A stretch of DNA of 64,000 nucleotides, taken from assembly GCA_964291305.2 (NCBI GenBank), contig OZ219783.1:682001-746000 (forward strand), written 5' to 3'. The DNA is from VXNF01 sp964291305. Its GTDB lineage: Bacteria; Actinomycetota; Acidimicrobiia; Acidimicrobiales; CATQHL01. Made by a program: the position numbers and the translations under genes. The notes under the pieces are model-generated. The model was given only the letters and a program-made list of their open reading frames with translations. It ran no database searches and had not been told where the DNA came from. Positions 36,424 to 45,261 of the stretch are shown piece by piece (within the stretch, counting starts at the first letter, position 1; the number at the start of each line of letters is the position of its first letter).

Positions 36424-37317
36424 GTGAACAGGTCCACTAGTTCCGCCGGCGCCGCCGACGACGCGGTTAGTTCATCGGGCGGCGATCCGGTAACTCGTAT
36501 CTCCGATGTCAAAGCTGCCTCGGATACCGCCGTCTCTGACGCTGTCGCAGTGTCCGAGATGCGAGAGATGCTCTCGGAGGCGCTGCTAGCCGACGACCCC
36601 ACGGGACCGCTGCTGGGGTTACTCCGCAGCGGCTGGGCCGAGCGGATCGTGCCCGAACTGCCGGCGCTCAAACTGGAGCAGGATCCGATCCACCGACACA
36701 AAGACGTGCTGGCGCATACCGTGGCAGTCACCGCCAAGACTCGCCCCGATCTGCGGTTGCGCCTAGCCGCGCTGTTCCATGACATCGGCAAGCCAGCCAC
36801 CCGCTCCTATGAGCTTGGCAAAGTCTCATTCCACCAGCACGAAGCTGTCGGCGCCAAGATCACCCGCAAACGCCTGCAGGCCTTGGATTACCCGCCCGAC
36901 GTGGTAGGCGACGTGACCGAGCTGGTGCGCCTCTCGGGCCGCTTCAAGGGCTTCAGCGATGGCTGGTCCGATGCTGCCGTGCGTCGCTACGCCCGAGATG
37001 CTGGGCACCTGCTCGGCCTCCTCAACGAGCTAGTGCGCTGTGACTGCACCACCCGCAACCGGGCGCTGGCCGAAGAGTTGCAGCATTACGTGGACCAACT
37101 CGAGGAGCGAATCCGACAACTGGCGGCAGCCGATAGGCGAGCTGCCCAGCGGCCCCTGCTGGACGGTAACGATGTTATGCAGCGTCTAGGGTTGAAACCG
37201 GGTCCCGAGGTAGGCGAGGCGCTGAAGTTCCTGCTAGAGCTGCGCCAGGAGAACCCAGAGCTAGGCATCAGCGAAACCGAGGCTCGCCTCGACGGGTGGT
37301 GGGCTGCCCGCAACTAA
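36424..37317 (+). CDS. HD-domain phosphohydrolase resembling the C-terminal part of CCA-adding enzymes
   Basis: The 297-residue protein has an HD domain: HRHKDVLAHTVAVTAKT followed by LRLAALFHDIGKPATR and HQHEAVGAKITRKRLQAL. It has the helical tail of the bacterial CCA tRNA nucleotidyltransferase/poly(A) polymerase family, including PLLDGNDVMQRLGLKPGPEVG. The nucleotidyltransferase head domain of that family is absent, and the upstream DNA encodes another gene on the other strand. It may act as a stand-alone phosphohydrolase. The first 45 residues are low-complexity and the true start may be an internal ATG near MREMLSEALL. Confidence 0.8.
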   Translation: MNRSTSSAGAADDAVSSSGGDPVTRISDVKAASDTAVSDAVAVSEMREMLSEALLADDPTGPLLGLLRSGWAERIVPELPALKLEQDPIHRHKDVLAHTVAVTAKTRPDLRLRLAALFHDIGKPATRSYELGKVSFHQHEAVGAKITRKRLQALDYPPDVVGDVTELVRLSGRFKGFSDGWSDAAVRRYARDAGHLLGLLNELVRCDCTTRNRALAEELQHYVDQLEERIRQLAAADRRAAQRPLLDGNDVMQRLGLKPGPEVGEALKFLLELRQENPELGISETEARLDGWWAARN

Positions 37318-37376
37318 ACCATTAGTAGCGCAATGGCGTATCTTGGGGTCAACAGCAACGGTGATAAGGGGGTGCC

Positions 37377-39728
37377 ATGAGTGCCACTGCGCAGGACACC
37401 ACGGTGATCGGCAGGCGACGGCTGCGGCGGGAGGACCCGGCGCTCTTGTCGGGTGAGGCTCGGTTCATCGACGACCTGGACGTACCCGGAGCGCTCTGGC
37501 TGGCGGCGGTGCGCAGCCCGCACGCTCATGCGCGCGTCGCCAGCGTGGATCTAGGGCCGGCTCTGGCGGCTCCCGGCGTGGTTGCTGCTTACAGCGGCGC
37601 GGATTTCGCCTCGCTGGGGACAGCACCCCTGCCCTGCGCCTGGCCGGTGACATCCGACATGAAGAACCCCCCGCATAACGCCATAGCCAGCGACGTGGTC
37701 TGCCACGTGGGCCAGCTCGTGGCGGTTGTGCTGGCGGACAGCCGCTACGCCGCAGCCGACGCCGTGGAGGAAGTGGTGGTGGGCTACGAGCCGCTAGAGG
37801 CTGTCGTGGACCTCGAGGACGCGGCCAGTGATCGCTTTGTAATCCATCCCGACATCGAAACGAACGTGAGCTATGTCTGGGAACTAACGCCCGACGAGCA
37901 GGCCGTCGAAGCCGCTTTCGCCGCGGCAGCGCACACCGTCAGTGAGCGCTACGTTCAGCAGCGGCTAATCCCTGCCGCCATGGAGCCGCGCGGCGTGGCC
38001 GCGGTGCCATCCCCTCACGCCGGCGACTTGACCGTGTACTCCTCGACGCAGATCCCCCACATCCTCAAGGTCATGCTCGCTCTCACTGTGGGCTTGCCCG
38101 AGCACAAAGTGCGCGTGGTGGCTCCTGCGGTGGGCGGAGGTTTCGGCTCGAAGCTGAACGTCTACGCCGAGGAAGTCATCTGCTGTGCCCTAGCTACCGC
38201 ACGCGGCGTGCCGGTGCGCTGGACCGAGGGTCGCAGCGAGGCTGCCGTGGCCACCATTCAGGGCCGCGGGCAGATCCAAGACATCTCCCTAGCTGCCGAC
38301 GCCGACGGCAAGGTCACGGCGGTGCGAGTCTCGTTGCTGGCCGACATGGGCGCTTACCTACAGCTCGTAACCCCGGGTGTGCCGCTGTTGGGCGGGTTTT
38401 TGTTCCACGGCTGCTACGACATTGGCGCCTACTCCTTCCGCTGCACCGGCGTGTTCACCAACAAGACGCCCACCGATGCTTACCGAGGTGCGGGGCGACC
38501 CGAAGCCACCTACGCCATCGAGCGGGCCATGGACGCGCTGGCCGCCCAGATAGGTTTGAGCCCCGAAGAGATCCGCCGCCGCAACTTCATTCAGTCCTTC
38601 CCCTATGACTCTTCGGCGGGCCTGAGCTTCGACAGCGGTGCCTACTCGCCTGCGCTGGCGAAAGCCATGGATCTAGTGGGCTACGAAGACCTCCGCGCCG
38701 AGCAGGTCAGCCGCAGAGCAGCCGACAGCAAGCGGCACTTGGGGGTTGGCTTTTCCAGTTACGTAGAGATGTGCGGCCTGGCGCCCAGCAGGGTGCTGGC
38801 GTCGCTCAACTACGGCGCAGGCGGCTGGGAGTCAGCCACTGTGCGGGTTCTGCCGACCGCCAAAGTGCAGGTAGTGACAGGGACTACGCCCCACGGGCAG
38901 GCACACGAAACTTGCTGGTCGATGATCGTGGCCGAGCGCCTCGGTGTGGACCCCGACGACGTGGAAGTGCTGCACTCTGACACTGCGATCTCCCCCCTGG
39001 GGCTTGACACCTACGGTTCTCGCTCGTTGGCGGTGGGGGGCACGGCCATCCATATGGCGACCGAGAAGATCATCGACAAGGCCCGTGCTATTGCCGCCCA
39101 CCAGCTGGAGGCCGCCGAAGAGGACCTGGACTACTCAGCCGGCACCTTCACCGTGCGAGGCACGCCGTCGGCGAGTATCGATATCGCTGCCATTGCCTTC
39201 GGAGCCTTCACGGCGCACAACCTGCCCGACGGTCTCGAACCTAACCTTGAGGCTCAGGCCAGCTATGACCCACCCAACTTCACGTTCCCGTTCGGTACCC
39301 ACGTGGCGGTCGTGGAGGTGGACGCAGAGACCGGGCACGTGGAGTTAGTGAAGTACGCGGCCGTGGATGACTGCGGCGTGCAGATCAACCCGCTGGTTGT
39401 AGAAGGGCAGGTGCACGGCGGCATCGTGCAGGGCGTGGCGCAGGCGCTCTGGGAAGACGCCGTCTACGACAACGCCGGGCAGCTGCGAACGGCGACTTTG
39501 GGCGATTACCTGGTACCCGCAGCCTCCGACACACCGAGCCTGCTGACTGACTCCACCGTGACGCCGAGCCCCACCAACCCCTTGGGCGTGAAAGGCGTGG
39601 GTGAGGCGGGGACTATTGCCTCCACCCCGGCGGTGATCAACGCCATCGTCGACGCGCTCGCCCCGCTGGGTGTGCGCGACGTGCCGATGCCGGCCACCCC
39701 GGAGCGGATCTGGCGCGCCCTCGCCTAG
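37377..39728 (+). CDS. Molybdenum hydroxylase large subunit (CoxL form II-like)
   Basis: The 783-residue protein is a full-length molybdopterin-binding subunit. It has the N-terminal hammerhead motif RRLRREDPALLSGEARFIDD, the motif AYRGAGRPEATY (form II CoxL type rather than the AYRCSFR of true CO dehydrogenases), the GTTPHGQAHETCW cofactor loop and the active-site glutamate motif GVGEAGT. It starts with ATG and aagggggt just upstream. No medium or small subunit gene lies beside it, so it must pair with subunits encoded elsewhere, perhaps those near the start of the window. The substrate is unknown. Confidence 0.9.
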   Translation: MSATAQDTTVIGRRRLRREDPALLSGEARFIDDLDVPGALWLAAVRSPHAHARVASVDLGPALAAPGVVAAYSGADFASLGTAPLPCAWPVTSDMKNPPHNAIASDVVCHVGQLVAVVLADSRYAAADAVEEVVVGYEPLEAVVDLEDAASDRFVIHPDIETNVSYVWELTPDEQAVEAAFAAAAHTVSERYVQQRLIPAAMEPRGVAAVPSPHAGDLTVYSSTQIPHILKVMLALTVGLPEHKVRVVAPAVGGGFGSKLNVYAEEVICCALATARGVPVRWTEGRSEAAVATIQGRGQIQDISLAADADGKVTAVRVSLLADMGAYLQLVTPGVPLLGGFLFHGCYDIGAYSFRCTGVFTNKTPTDAYRGAGRPEATYAIERAMDALAAQIGLSPEEIRRRNFIQSFPYDSSAGLSFDSGAYSPALAKAMDLVGYEDLRAEQVSRRAADSKRHLGVGFSSYVEMCGLAPSRVLASLNYGAGGWESATVRVLPTAKVQVVTGTTPHGQAHETCWSMIVAERLGVDPDDVEVLHSDTAISPLGLDTYGSRSLAVGGTAIHMATEKIIDKARAIAAHQLEAAEEDLDYSAGTFTVRGTPSASIDIAAIAFGAFTAHNLPDGLEPNLEAQASYDPPNFTFPFGTHVAVVEVDAETGHVELVKYAAVDDCGVQINPLVVEGQVHGGIVQGVAQALWEDAVYDNAGQLRTATLGDYLVPAASDTPSLLTDSTVTPSPTNPLGVKGVGEAGTIASTPAVINAIVDALAPLGVRDVPMPATPERIWRALA

Positions 39729-39758
39729 TCTTGGTCTTTAGCGGGCAGGGAGTGCTAT

Positions 39759-40841
39759 ATGCGGGCTGCAGTGCTGTCCGATGTGGGCGACATGGCACTA
39801 GAGGTATGCGACGACGTCCAGCTAGTTGAGCCCGGCCCGAACGATGTCGTGGTGGACATCACCCACACCGGCATTTGCCACTCCGACCTTTCGGTCATGG
39901 ATGGCACGATTCCTCAGCAAGTTCCACTGGTGCTTGGCCACGAGGGTGCGGGCATCGTCAGCCAGGTAGGCGACGCTGTCAGTTCGGTGTCGCTGGGCGA
40001 TCACGTGATCGTGGTGTGGTCACCGCCGTGTGGGGGCTGCGTTTACTGCCTGAATCACAAGAGCCCCAACCTGTGCGTAGAGCTGCAGTTCGGAGCCATG
40101 CTGCGCCCTCACTTCCGCCAGGGCGACTTGGAGCTGGCGGCGATGTGCGGCGTTGGCACGTTTGCCGAGCAAACTCTGCTGCCCGAGCAGGCTGTAGTAC
40201 CGATTAGCGCTTCCGTGCCGCTGGAGTTAGCGGCGCTGGTGGGTTGCGGGGTTATGACCGGAGTGGGCGCCGTTCTGAACACCGCCAAGGTGACCCCCGG
40301 CTCCTCGGTGGTGGTGTTCGGCGTGGGCGGTGTCGGGGTGTCGGCTATTCAGGGGGCTCGCGTGGCTGGGGCGGCGGACATCGTGGCTGTGGATCGCAAC
40401 CCGGCCAAGCTGGCTGTGGCCCGGTCGTTTGGTGCCACCGAGGCGGTGCTACCCGAAGATCTCGACTCGGTGAAGGCGCAGCTGAACGACGGCCAGGGAT
40501 TCGACTACGCCCTGGAGTGCATCGGCCATCCGGACACGATGCGCTCTGCCTACGACGCCATCCGGCGCGGCGGGACTTGCTGCATTGTGGGCGTGGGGCG
40601 GATCGAACAGCAACTAAATCTCAGCGCCTTTGAGGTGTTCTTCAACGAGAAGAAGTTGGTTGGCTCGTATTACGGCGGGGCGGACGTGCGGGTGGATTTC
40701 CACCGCATCCTGCGTCTTGCCCGCTCCGGCCAACTCGACCTAGCGGCCATGATCGACCGCCGTCTGCGACTTGAGGACATCAACGAGGGCATCGCCGCGT
40801 TGCAGGCCGGCGAAGTGGTCCGCCAGGTAATCGAACTCTAG
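39759..40841 (+). CDS. Zinc-dependent alcohol dehydrogenase (class III/NDMA-dependent group)
   Basis: The 360-residue protein has the catalytic zinc residues in HTGICHSDLSVM and VLGHEGAGIV. The four structural zinc cysteines are in PPCGGCVYCLNHKSPNLC. The nucleotide-binding motif is VVVFGVGGVGVSAI. Its layout is that of the class III/NDMA-dependent alcohol dehydrogenases. Actinobacterial NDMA-type enzymes oxidise alcohols with tightly bound NAD. It begins 30 bp after the molybdenum hydroxylase gene with agggag upstream, and a ferredoxin gene follows. This grouping suggests an oxidation pathway. Confidence 0.9.
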   Translation: MRAAVLSDVGDMALEVCDDVQLVEPGPNDVVVDITHTGICHSDLSVMDGTIPQQVPLVLGHEGAGIVSQVGDAVSSVSLGDHVIVVWSPPCGGCVYCLNHKSPNLCVELQFGAMLRPHFRQGDLELAAMCGVGTFAEQTLLPEQAVVPISASVPLELAALVGCGVMTGVGAVLNTAKVTPGSSVVVFGVGGVGVSAIQGARVAGAADIVAVDRNPAKLAVARSFGATEAVLPEDLDSVKAQLNDGQGFDYALECIGHPDTMRSAYDAIRRGGTCCIVGVGRIEQQLNLSAFEVFFNEKKLVGSYYGGADVRVDFHRILRLARSGQLDLAAMIDRRLRLEDINEGIAALQAGEVVRQVIEL

Positions 40842-40910
40842 AGAACCACTCGGGTTCTGGGGCTCGGGTAGTCTGGGTTTGTCCGGCCGTCGAAGAGGAA
40901 AGACCGTTTT

Positions 40911-41111
40911 ATGAGTTACCGCGTTGTCGTCGATTTCGATCTGTGTGAGAGTAATGCCGTCTGCATGGGTGTGGCGCCGGAAGTTTTCGAGGTGCGTGAC
41001 GACGACTTCCTCTACATCCTGAACGAAACGCCGGGCGAGAACCTGCGAGCCAAAGTAGACGAGGCGGTGGAGCGCTGCCCCAAACAGGCCATCTACCTCG
41101 ACGAGGACTGA
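40911..41111 (+). CDS. Ferredoxin (3Fe-4S/4Fe-4S single-cluster type)
   Basis: The 66-residue protein has the cluster ligands C..CESNAVCMG and the distal CP in VERCPKQAIYLDED, the pattern of small ferredoxins that serve cytochrome P450s or Rieske oxygenases in actinobacteria. The ferredoxin reductase gene follows. No P450 gene is in the window. A good ribosome binding site (gaggaaag) lies about 8 bp before the ATG. Confidence 0.92.
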   Translation: MSYRVVVDFDLCESNAVCMGVAPEVFEVRDDDFLYILNETPGENLRAKVDEAVERCPKQAIYLDED

Positions 41112-41206
41112 GGCCTAAGCCACCTTCAGCCCCGCCTGGGCGAGAAGACGGCCGGGCTGACGCCGCGTCCGGGGATCATCGGGGATGTTGACGGGATGTT
41201 CTGGCG

Positions 41207-41315
41207 GGGTTGTGCAACGGTGAAGTCCGTGACGATTGTGGGTCGAGATTGACTGTCCGGCTCGAACTCGGGCCTGAACGGGTTGTGCAACGGTGAAGTC
41301 CGTGACGATTGTGGG
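41207..41315. repeat. 36-bp direct repeat with 37-bp gap at the start of the ferredoxin reductase gene
   Basis: Positions 41207-41242 and 41280-41315 are identical over 36 bp (gggttgtgcaacggtgaagt and onward). The second copy contains the start codon at 41293. The gap is 37 bp and the period 73 bp. Confidence 0.93.
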
Positions 41316-42498
41316 GGCCTCACTAGCTGGGATGAGAGCGGCCGAGAGTCTGCGCCGCGAGGGGTTTGACGGCACCGTCACTGTCGTCGGCGACGAGACC
41401 GAAGCTCCCTACGACCGGCCGCCGTTATCCAAGCAGATCTTGGCAGGGGAGTGGGAACCCCCGCGGATTGCGCTGTACGACGACGAGGCGCTGGGCGACC
41501 TGCAGTTGTCGTGGCGGCTTGGCAGCCGAGCGGTCGGTTTCGAGGCCGCTTCGCGAACGGTGACCCTTGCTGACGGCGAGCGCCTGACGGCCGACGGCGT
41601 GGTGATCGCCACTGGAGCACGCCCCCGCACCCTGGCCGACACCGAGCATCTGGCCGGCGTCTACACGCTGCGCACCCTGGCCGACAGTTTGGCGATCCGC
41701 GCCGAGTTCGATGCCACGCCGAGGCGGGTCGTGGTGGTGGGTGCGGGATTGATCGGCGCCGAGGTGGCGGCCACGGCGCGGGGCCGGGGGTTGGATGTCA
41801 CTCTGGTTGAGCTGGCCGAGATTCCCCAGGAGCGGGTGTTGGGTTCCGAGATGGGGGAAATCTGGGGCGAGATTCACCGAGATCACGGAGTGGATCTGCG
41901 CTTGGGCGTGGGTGTGGCGTCGATCTTCGGTGATGATCGGGTGGAGCGGGTGGTGCTAAGCGACGGCACCCGGCTGGACGCTGACGTGGTTGTCGTCGGA
42001 GTGGGTGTGATTCCTAACACCGAGTGGCTGGAGGGGTCGGGCTTGCAGCTAGCTGATGGCGTGGTCTGCGACGAGACCTGCTTGGCGGCGCCGGGCGTGG
42101 TGGCCGCCGGTGACGTGGCCCGCTGGACGAACCCGCTGTTTGGCCAGGCGATGCGCGTGGAGCACTGGGACAACGCTGTAGAGCAGGGAATGGCGGTGGC
42201 CCGCCGCCTGCTGGCTGGCAATGACGGGGCTGTGTTCGCGCCCGTGCCGTGGTTCTGGAGCGATCAGTACGACCGCAAGATCCAGCTAGCGGGTCGCTCG
42301 ATGTCTGCCGACGAGGTGGTGGTTGTAACTGGCTCGCTGGCCGAGCGCCGCTTCGCTGCTATCTACGGCCAGAAGGGTCGCATCGTGGCGGTGCTGGGCT
42401 TCAACCGCCCCCGCCACGTCATGCAGTACCGCCAGCTCATCGCCAACGGCGCCTCTTGGAGCGAGGCTCTGGAGTTCGCCCAGTCTCAGGCCATCTGA
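41293..42498 (+). CDS. Ferredoxin reductase (FAD-dependent pyridine nucleotide-disulfide oxidoreductase family)
   Basis: The 401-residue protein has two dinucleotide-binding motifs, VTIVGASLAGMRAAESL for FAD and VVVVGAGLIGAEVAATA for NAD(P). It also has the conserved PYDRPPLSK and GVIPNTEWL and the FAD-binding CLAAPGVVAAGDVA, all typical of ferredoxin reductases of P450 or oxygenase systems. It passes electrons from NAD(P)H to the ferredoxin encoded just upstream. Unusually, the first 23 bp of the gene and the last 36 bp are each duplicated outside it at 72-73 bp distance. Confidence 0.93.
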   Translation: MKSVTIVGASLAGMRAAESLRREGFDGTVTVVGDETEAPYDRPPLSKQILAGEWEPPRIALYDDEALGDLQLSWRLGSRAVGFEAASRTVTLADGERLTADGVVIATGARPRTLADTEHLAGVYTLRTLADSLAIRAEFDATPRRVVVVGAGLIGAEVAATARGRGLDVTLVELAEIPQERVLGSEMGEIWGEIHRDHGVDLRLGVGVASIFGDDRVERVVLSDGTRLDADVVVVGVGVIPNTEWLEGSGLQLADGVVCDETCLAAPGVVAAGDVARWTNPLFGQAMRVEHWDNAVEQGMAVARRLLAGNDGAVFAPVPWFWSDQYDRKIQLAGRSMSADEVVVVTGSLAERRFAAIYGQKGRIVAVLGFNRPRHVMQYRQLIANGASWSEALEFAQSQAI

Positions 42499-42571
42499 CG
42501 TCCTCGTAGTCGTCCTCGGTGGCCTCAGGACCCTGAGGCTCTGGAGTTCGCCCAGTCTCAGGCCATCTGAC
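42463..42571. repeat. 37-bp direct repeat with 35-bp gap at the end of the ferredoxin reductase gene
   Basis: Positions 42463-42499 and 42535-42571 are identical over 37 bp (gaggctctggagttcgccca and onward). The first copy contains the stop codon of the gene at 42496-42498. The period is 72 bp. Confidence 0.93.
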
Positions 42572-42602
42572 CGCTTGACCCGGTTCTGGTTGGGACTGCC
42601 AT

Positions 42603-44255
42603 TTAGTCTTTAGCCAAGGGGGAGGTCAGGATCCTGCCGCCGAAAGGTCTCGGCGGATGAAAGCGGCCGTCTTCGTAGACGAGTTCTCCGTGTACCCACA
42701 CTGCGTCGATGCCTTCGGGCGGGTTCAGCGGCTCGCTGAAACTGTTGGCCTCGCGCACAGTGTCCCAGCCGAAAAGCACCAGCGAGGCGTCGGCGCCGGG
42801 CCGCAGCACCGGGTCTGCCAGCCCCAAGAACTTACACGGCAGCGTGCTCATGCGGTAAACGATCTCCTGAAGCGGGATGCCCAGCTCTCGGGCCATGCGC
42901 AAAGCCTTAGGGAACGAGCCGATAGAGCGGGGGTGAGGTTTCTGGCCGGGGCCAGCCATGAGACCGTCGGTGCAGATGGCCATGGACCGGCGGCGAAAGA
43001 ACCGCTCTACGGTGGCTTCGTTGCCGTAGTGGGTGATGATGGTGATCTCGCCCCGGTTGGCTGCGAAGAAGTCGAACACCGCCTCGTGGGCGGGGAAAGA
43101 GTCCAAGTCGGCGTGGCCCGCAGCCCGAGCGATGTCGCCCAGCCGCTTGCCCAGGAATTCGTCGCCGAAGCCGGTGCGCACACCGGCGATCTGCACTCCT
43201 TCCAGCCCGCCGCAGAAGTTCACGAAGTTGTCCCAGGTCTTGGTGTCGCCGCGGATGCGTTCATAGGCGCTGCGCCGAGCGGCGGGGTCGGCTAGGCGGG
43301 CTAGGAACTCCTCTCGCAGTCCGGCGCGCATCTCCGGAGGGAAGATGGCGTCGCCGGTGGTGCTGCCGGCGGGGTACGGGTACATGTTCTCCATCGTGGG
43401 GATGTGTTCGGCGGCCTCGTCGATGAGGGTGGTGAGGTCGTTGTACTTGTCCCAGTTGCGCCGACCGGCGATCTTGCTGTGCTCGTTGCAGTAGCCGCCC
43501 CCGCCTTCGAAGGCCGGGACGAGCACTTCGTTCAGCGCCCCGAGGATCTCGTCGCTCTCCGAGCGCAGGTGCGGGAATAGGGCCCCCGGTTTCACGTCGT
43601 TGAAGGCCGAGACCAGCAGGGTGAGCTCGCGGCGGTCGCAGTAGACGGCTGGGTTGTAGACCAACCCGGTGGAAAGCCCCAGCGTCAGCGGTGCTTCTTG
43701 GCGGACCACCCGGCACATGTCCCGCAGTTCTTGGTCGTTAGCCACCCGGGCCGAGTTGCCCATGACCATGCGACGCACCGCGCTGTGCCCCAGGTGAATA
43801 CCCATGTCGGTGATCGAGCGACCCCGGTGCCAGGCCAGGAACTCTGCCACCGTCGACCAGCGCCAAGCCCCGCCAATAGAACCGTCGAGGGGAGTTAGCT
43901 GTGCGGCGTACTCGTCGCGCTGGGCTGGTGGTATAGGGGCAGGCGACAGACCGTCGGCGCCGCAGATCCGCTTAGTGACACCGCCGAGCAGAGCCATCTC
44001 GCAGCTCATGGGGATGCCGTGACGGCCGATGCGGGTACCCCCGAGGGCGCCGTGGTTGTGAGTGTCCACAAACCCCGGAGCCAGCGCCCGACCCCGGCCA
44101 TCGACCACCCGCTCGGCTCCAATGGCGGCGCTAGGCGTCACGTCGCCGAGTTGCACGATGCGGTCACCTTCAAGCAGCACGTCGCCCTCATAAGGCTCGG
44201 TAAACCCGTCACCGGTGACGATCCGAACACCGGTCAGCAACTGGCGGATACCCAC
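42603..44255 (-). CDS. Amidohydrolase, N-acyl-D-amino-acid deacylase (D-aminoacylase)-like
   Basis: The protein of 550 residues starts MGIRQLLTGVRIVTGDGF. It has the metal-binding APGFVDTHNHG, the ITIITHYGNE histidine and the ICTDGLMAGPGQKPHPRSIGSF region, which are typical of the N-acyl-D-amino-acid deacylase branch of amidohydrolases. It also has VYNPAVYCDRRELTLL and the C-terminal DASLVLFGWDTV and GELVYEDGRF of the composite beta-sandwich. It probably hydrolyses N-acyl-D-amino acids or related amides. The frame is open further upstream to 44552, but that part consists of the repeat region, so I used the GTG at 44255. Confidence 0.85.
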   Translation of the reverse strand: MGIRQLLTGVRIVTGDGFTEPYEGDVLLEGDRIVQLGDVTPSAAIGAERVVDGRGRALAPGFVDTHNHGALGGTRIGRHGIPMSCEMALLGGVTKRICGADGLSPAPIPPAQRDEYAAQLTPLDGSIGGAWRWSTVAEFLAWHRGRSITDMGIHLGHSAVRRMVMGNSARVANDQELRDMCRVVRQEAPLTLGLSTGLVYNPAVYCDRRELTLLVSAFNDVKPGALFPHLRSESDEILGALNEVLVPAFEGGGGYCNEHSKIAGRRNWDKYNDLTTLIDEAAEHIPTMENMYPYPAGSTTGDAIFPPEMRAGLREEFLARLADPAARRSAYERIRGDTKTWDNFVNFCGGLEGVQIAGVRTGFGDEFLGKRLGDIARAAGHADLDSFPAHEAVFDFFAANRGEITIITHYGNEATVERFFRRRSMAICTDGLMAGPGQKPHPRSIGSFPKALRMARELGIPLQEIVYRMSTLPCKFLGLADPVLRPGADASLVLFGWDTVREANSFSEPLNPPEGIDAVWVHGELVYEDGRFHPPRPFGGRILTSPLAKD

Positions 44256-44294
44256 AACCGCACGGTACCGGCCAAGCGGCGAGGGCTTACAGCA

Positions 44295-44500
44295 GCGTGG
44301 TAGAGGTGGCGGCGCAGTGTCTAATAGCGCCCCGAAGAAACCTATATCGATTGGAAGACGATGATGCGTGGTAGGGGTGGCGGCGCAGTGTCTAATAGCC
44401 CTGCAGGGGGGAGTAGCAGGTGGCGAGGCGAGTCGGTCGGCGAGACAGTTCCCGTCCGCCATGTGTCTAATAGCACTGGAGGGAGCAGCAGGTGGCGAGG
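44295..44500. repeat. Overlapping direct repeats phased at 71-74 bp
   Basis: The 34-bp segment at 44295-44328 recurs at 44366-44399 with one mismatch, 71 bp away. The segment at 44389-44428 recurs in degraded form at 44463-44500, about 72-74 bp away. The two repeat pairs overlap, as if a second event had hit the product of a first. Confidence 0.85.
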
Positions 44501-44552
44501 GCTTCAGCAGCGTGGCGGCGGGCTCCGGTACCGGGACCACAACAACATCCAC

Positions 44553-44660
44553 CCCACCAAACGGCGCGGGCTTCCAGCGGCGTGTCGGGCTGGTGGCCGG
44601 CCGGCCCCTAACTGACAGGGCGGGCCCACCAAACAGCGCGGGCTTCCAGCGGCGTGTCGG
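44553..44660. repeat. 36-bp direct repeat with 36-bp gap
   Basis: Positions 44553-44588 and 44625-44660 match over 36 bp with one mismatch (core ggcttccagcggcgtgtcgg). The gap is 36 bp and the period 72 bp. This is a clean repeat-spacer-repeat unit. Confidence 0.92.
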
Positions 44661-44664
44661 AGGC

Positions 44665-44760
44665 TGGTTAGCTCATCCCAGGAAGTGTTAGGAATGACAC
44701 CGGTTAGCCGCGCAGAGTTACAGCAGCTTGGCGGAGTTGGTTAGCTCAGCCCAGGAAGTG
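44665..44760. repeat. Direct repeat at 73 bp period in a methylase-derived sequence
   Basis: The sequence tggttagctcatcccaggaa at 44665 recurs at 44738 with one mismatch over 23 bp. Both copies resemble the end of the DUF1156 methylase gene (around 47,345). Confidence 0.75.
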
Positions 44761-44960
44761 ACGGGGCTGTTGCAGCCAAGCGCTTCGGCACCCCAGGTCA
44801 TGTAGGTTGCCGCCCTGATCCCGAGTACGTGACGGACGGAATCGAGCGTGTCTTCCAGCAGACTGCGACGCATGTAGGTTGCCGCCCTGATCCCGGGTAT
44901 GTGACGGGGCTGTTGTAGCCAAGCGCTTCGGCACCCAGCCCTTAAGCTCACAGACGAGTT
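44714..44960 (-). pseudogene. Relic of the 3' end of a DUF1156 methylase gene, interrupted by repeats
   Basis: The minus strand here can still be read as GAEALGCNSPVTSWAELTNS, close to the last residues AAEALGYNSLVTSWAELTKL of the methylase at 47299-50061. The DNA also aligns (gttacagcagc, then gttagctcagcccagga and ctgttg.agccaagcgcttcgg). The relic is split by the repeat unit at 44799-44907 and is out of frame. Confidence 0.7.
44799..44907. repeat. 37-bp direct repeat with 35-bp gap
   Basis: Positions 44799-44835 and 44871-44907 match over 37 bp with two mismatches (start catgtaggttgccgccctga). The gap is 35 bp and the period 72 bp. Outside it, the 37-bp segment at 44758 recurs at 44901, 143 bp away or two periods. 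Confidence 0.92.
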
Positions 44961-45261
44961 TCGGCGTGGTTTGTTCTACGGCGGCGTCCAGGTGGTCGGC
45001 TACGTTGGGGTTCTTACGCTCTTGCGAGGTTCGGCGTATCGAAGCCACGCCAACAGCCGACGGAACACTAGAACGTCGGGGTGCTTACGCTCACAGACGA
45101 GTTTCGGCGTGGTTTGTTTCAGTGTCGTAGGTATCCAGGGGTAGGCCCCGCGGCTCTGGCGAGCGCTGTTGACGAGGTTCGGTGGTTGTTCAGCGTCGTA
45201 GACACTGCTCGGCACCCCCACTACTCTGCCCCCTGTGTGACGAGGTTCGGCGTGGGTGGTT
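44941..45261. repeat. Degenerate five-unit repeat array, period about 72 bp
   Basis: Copies of a motif like cttacgctcacagacgagtt, or its later part gacgag.ttcggcgtgg, occur at about 44941, 45013, 45084, 45160 and 45229. The intervals are 72, 71, about 75 and about 69 bp. The units are well diverged, unlike a living CRISPR array, and the sequence between them differs. Confidence 0.7.

Noticed and set aside
44256..44552. N-terminal extension of the amidohydrolase frame
   Set aside because: It lies in the degenerate repeat zone and is low-complexity. The conserved start of the family fits the GTG at 44255.
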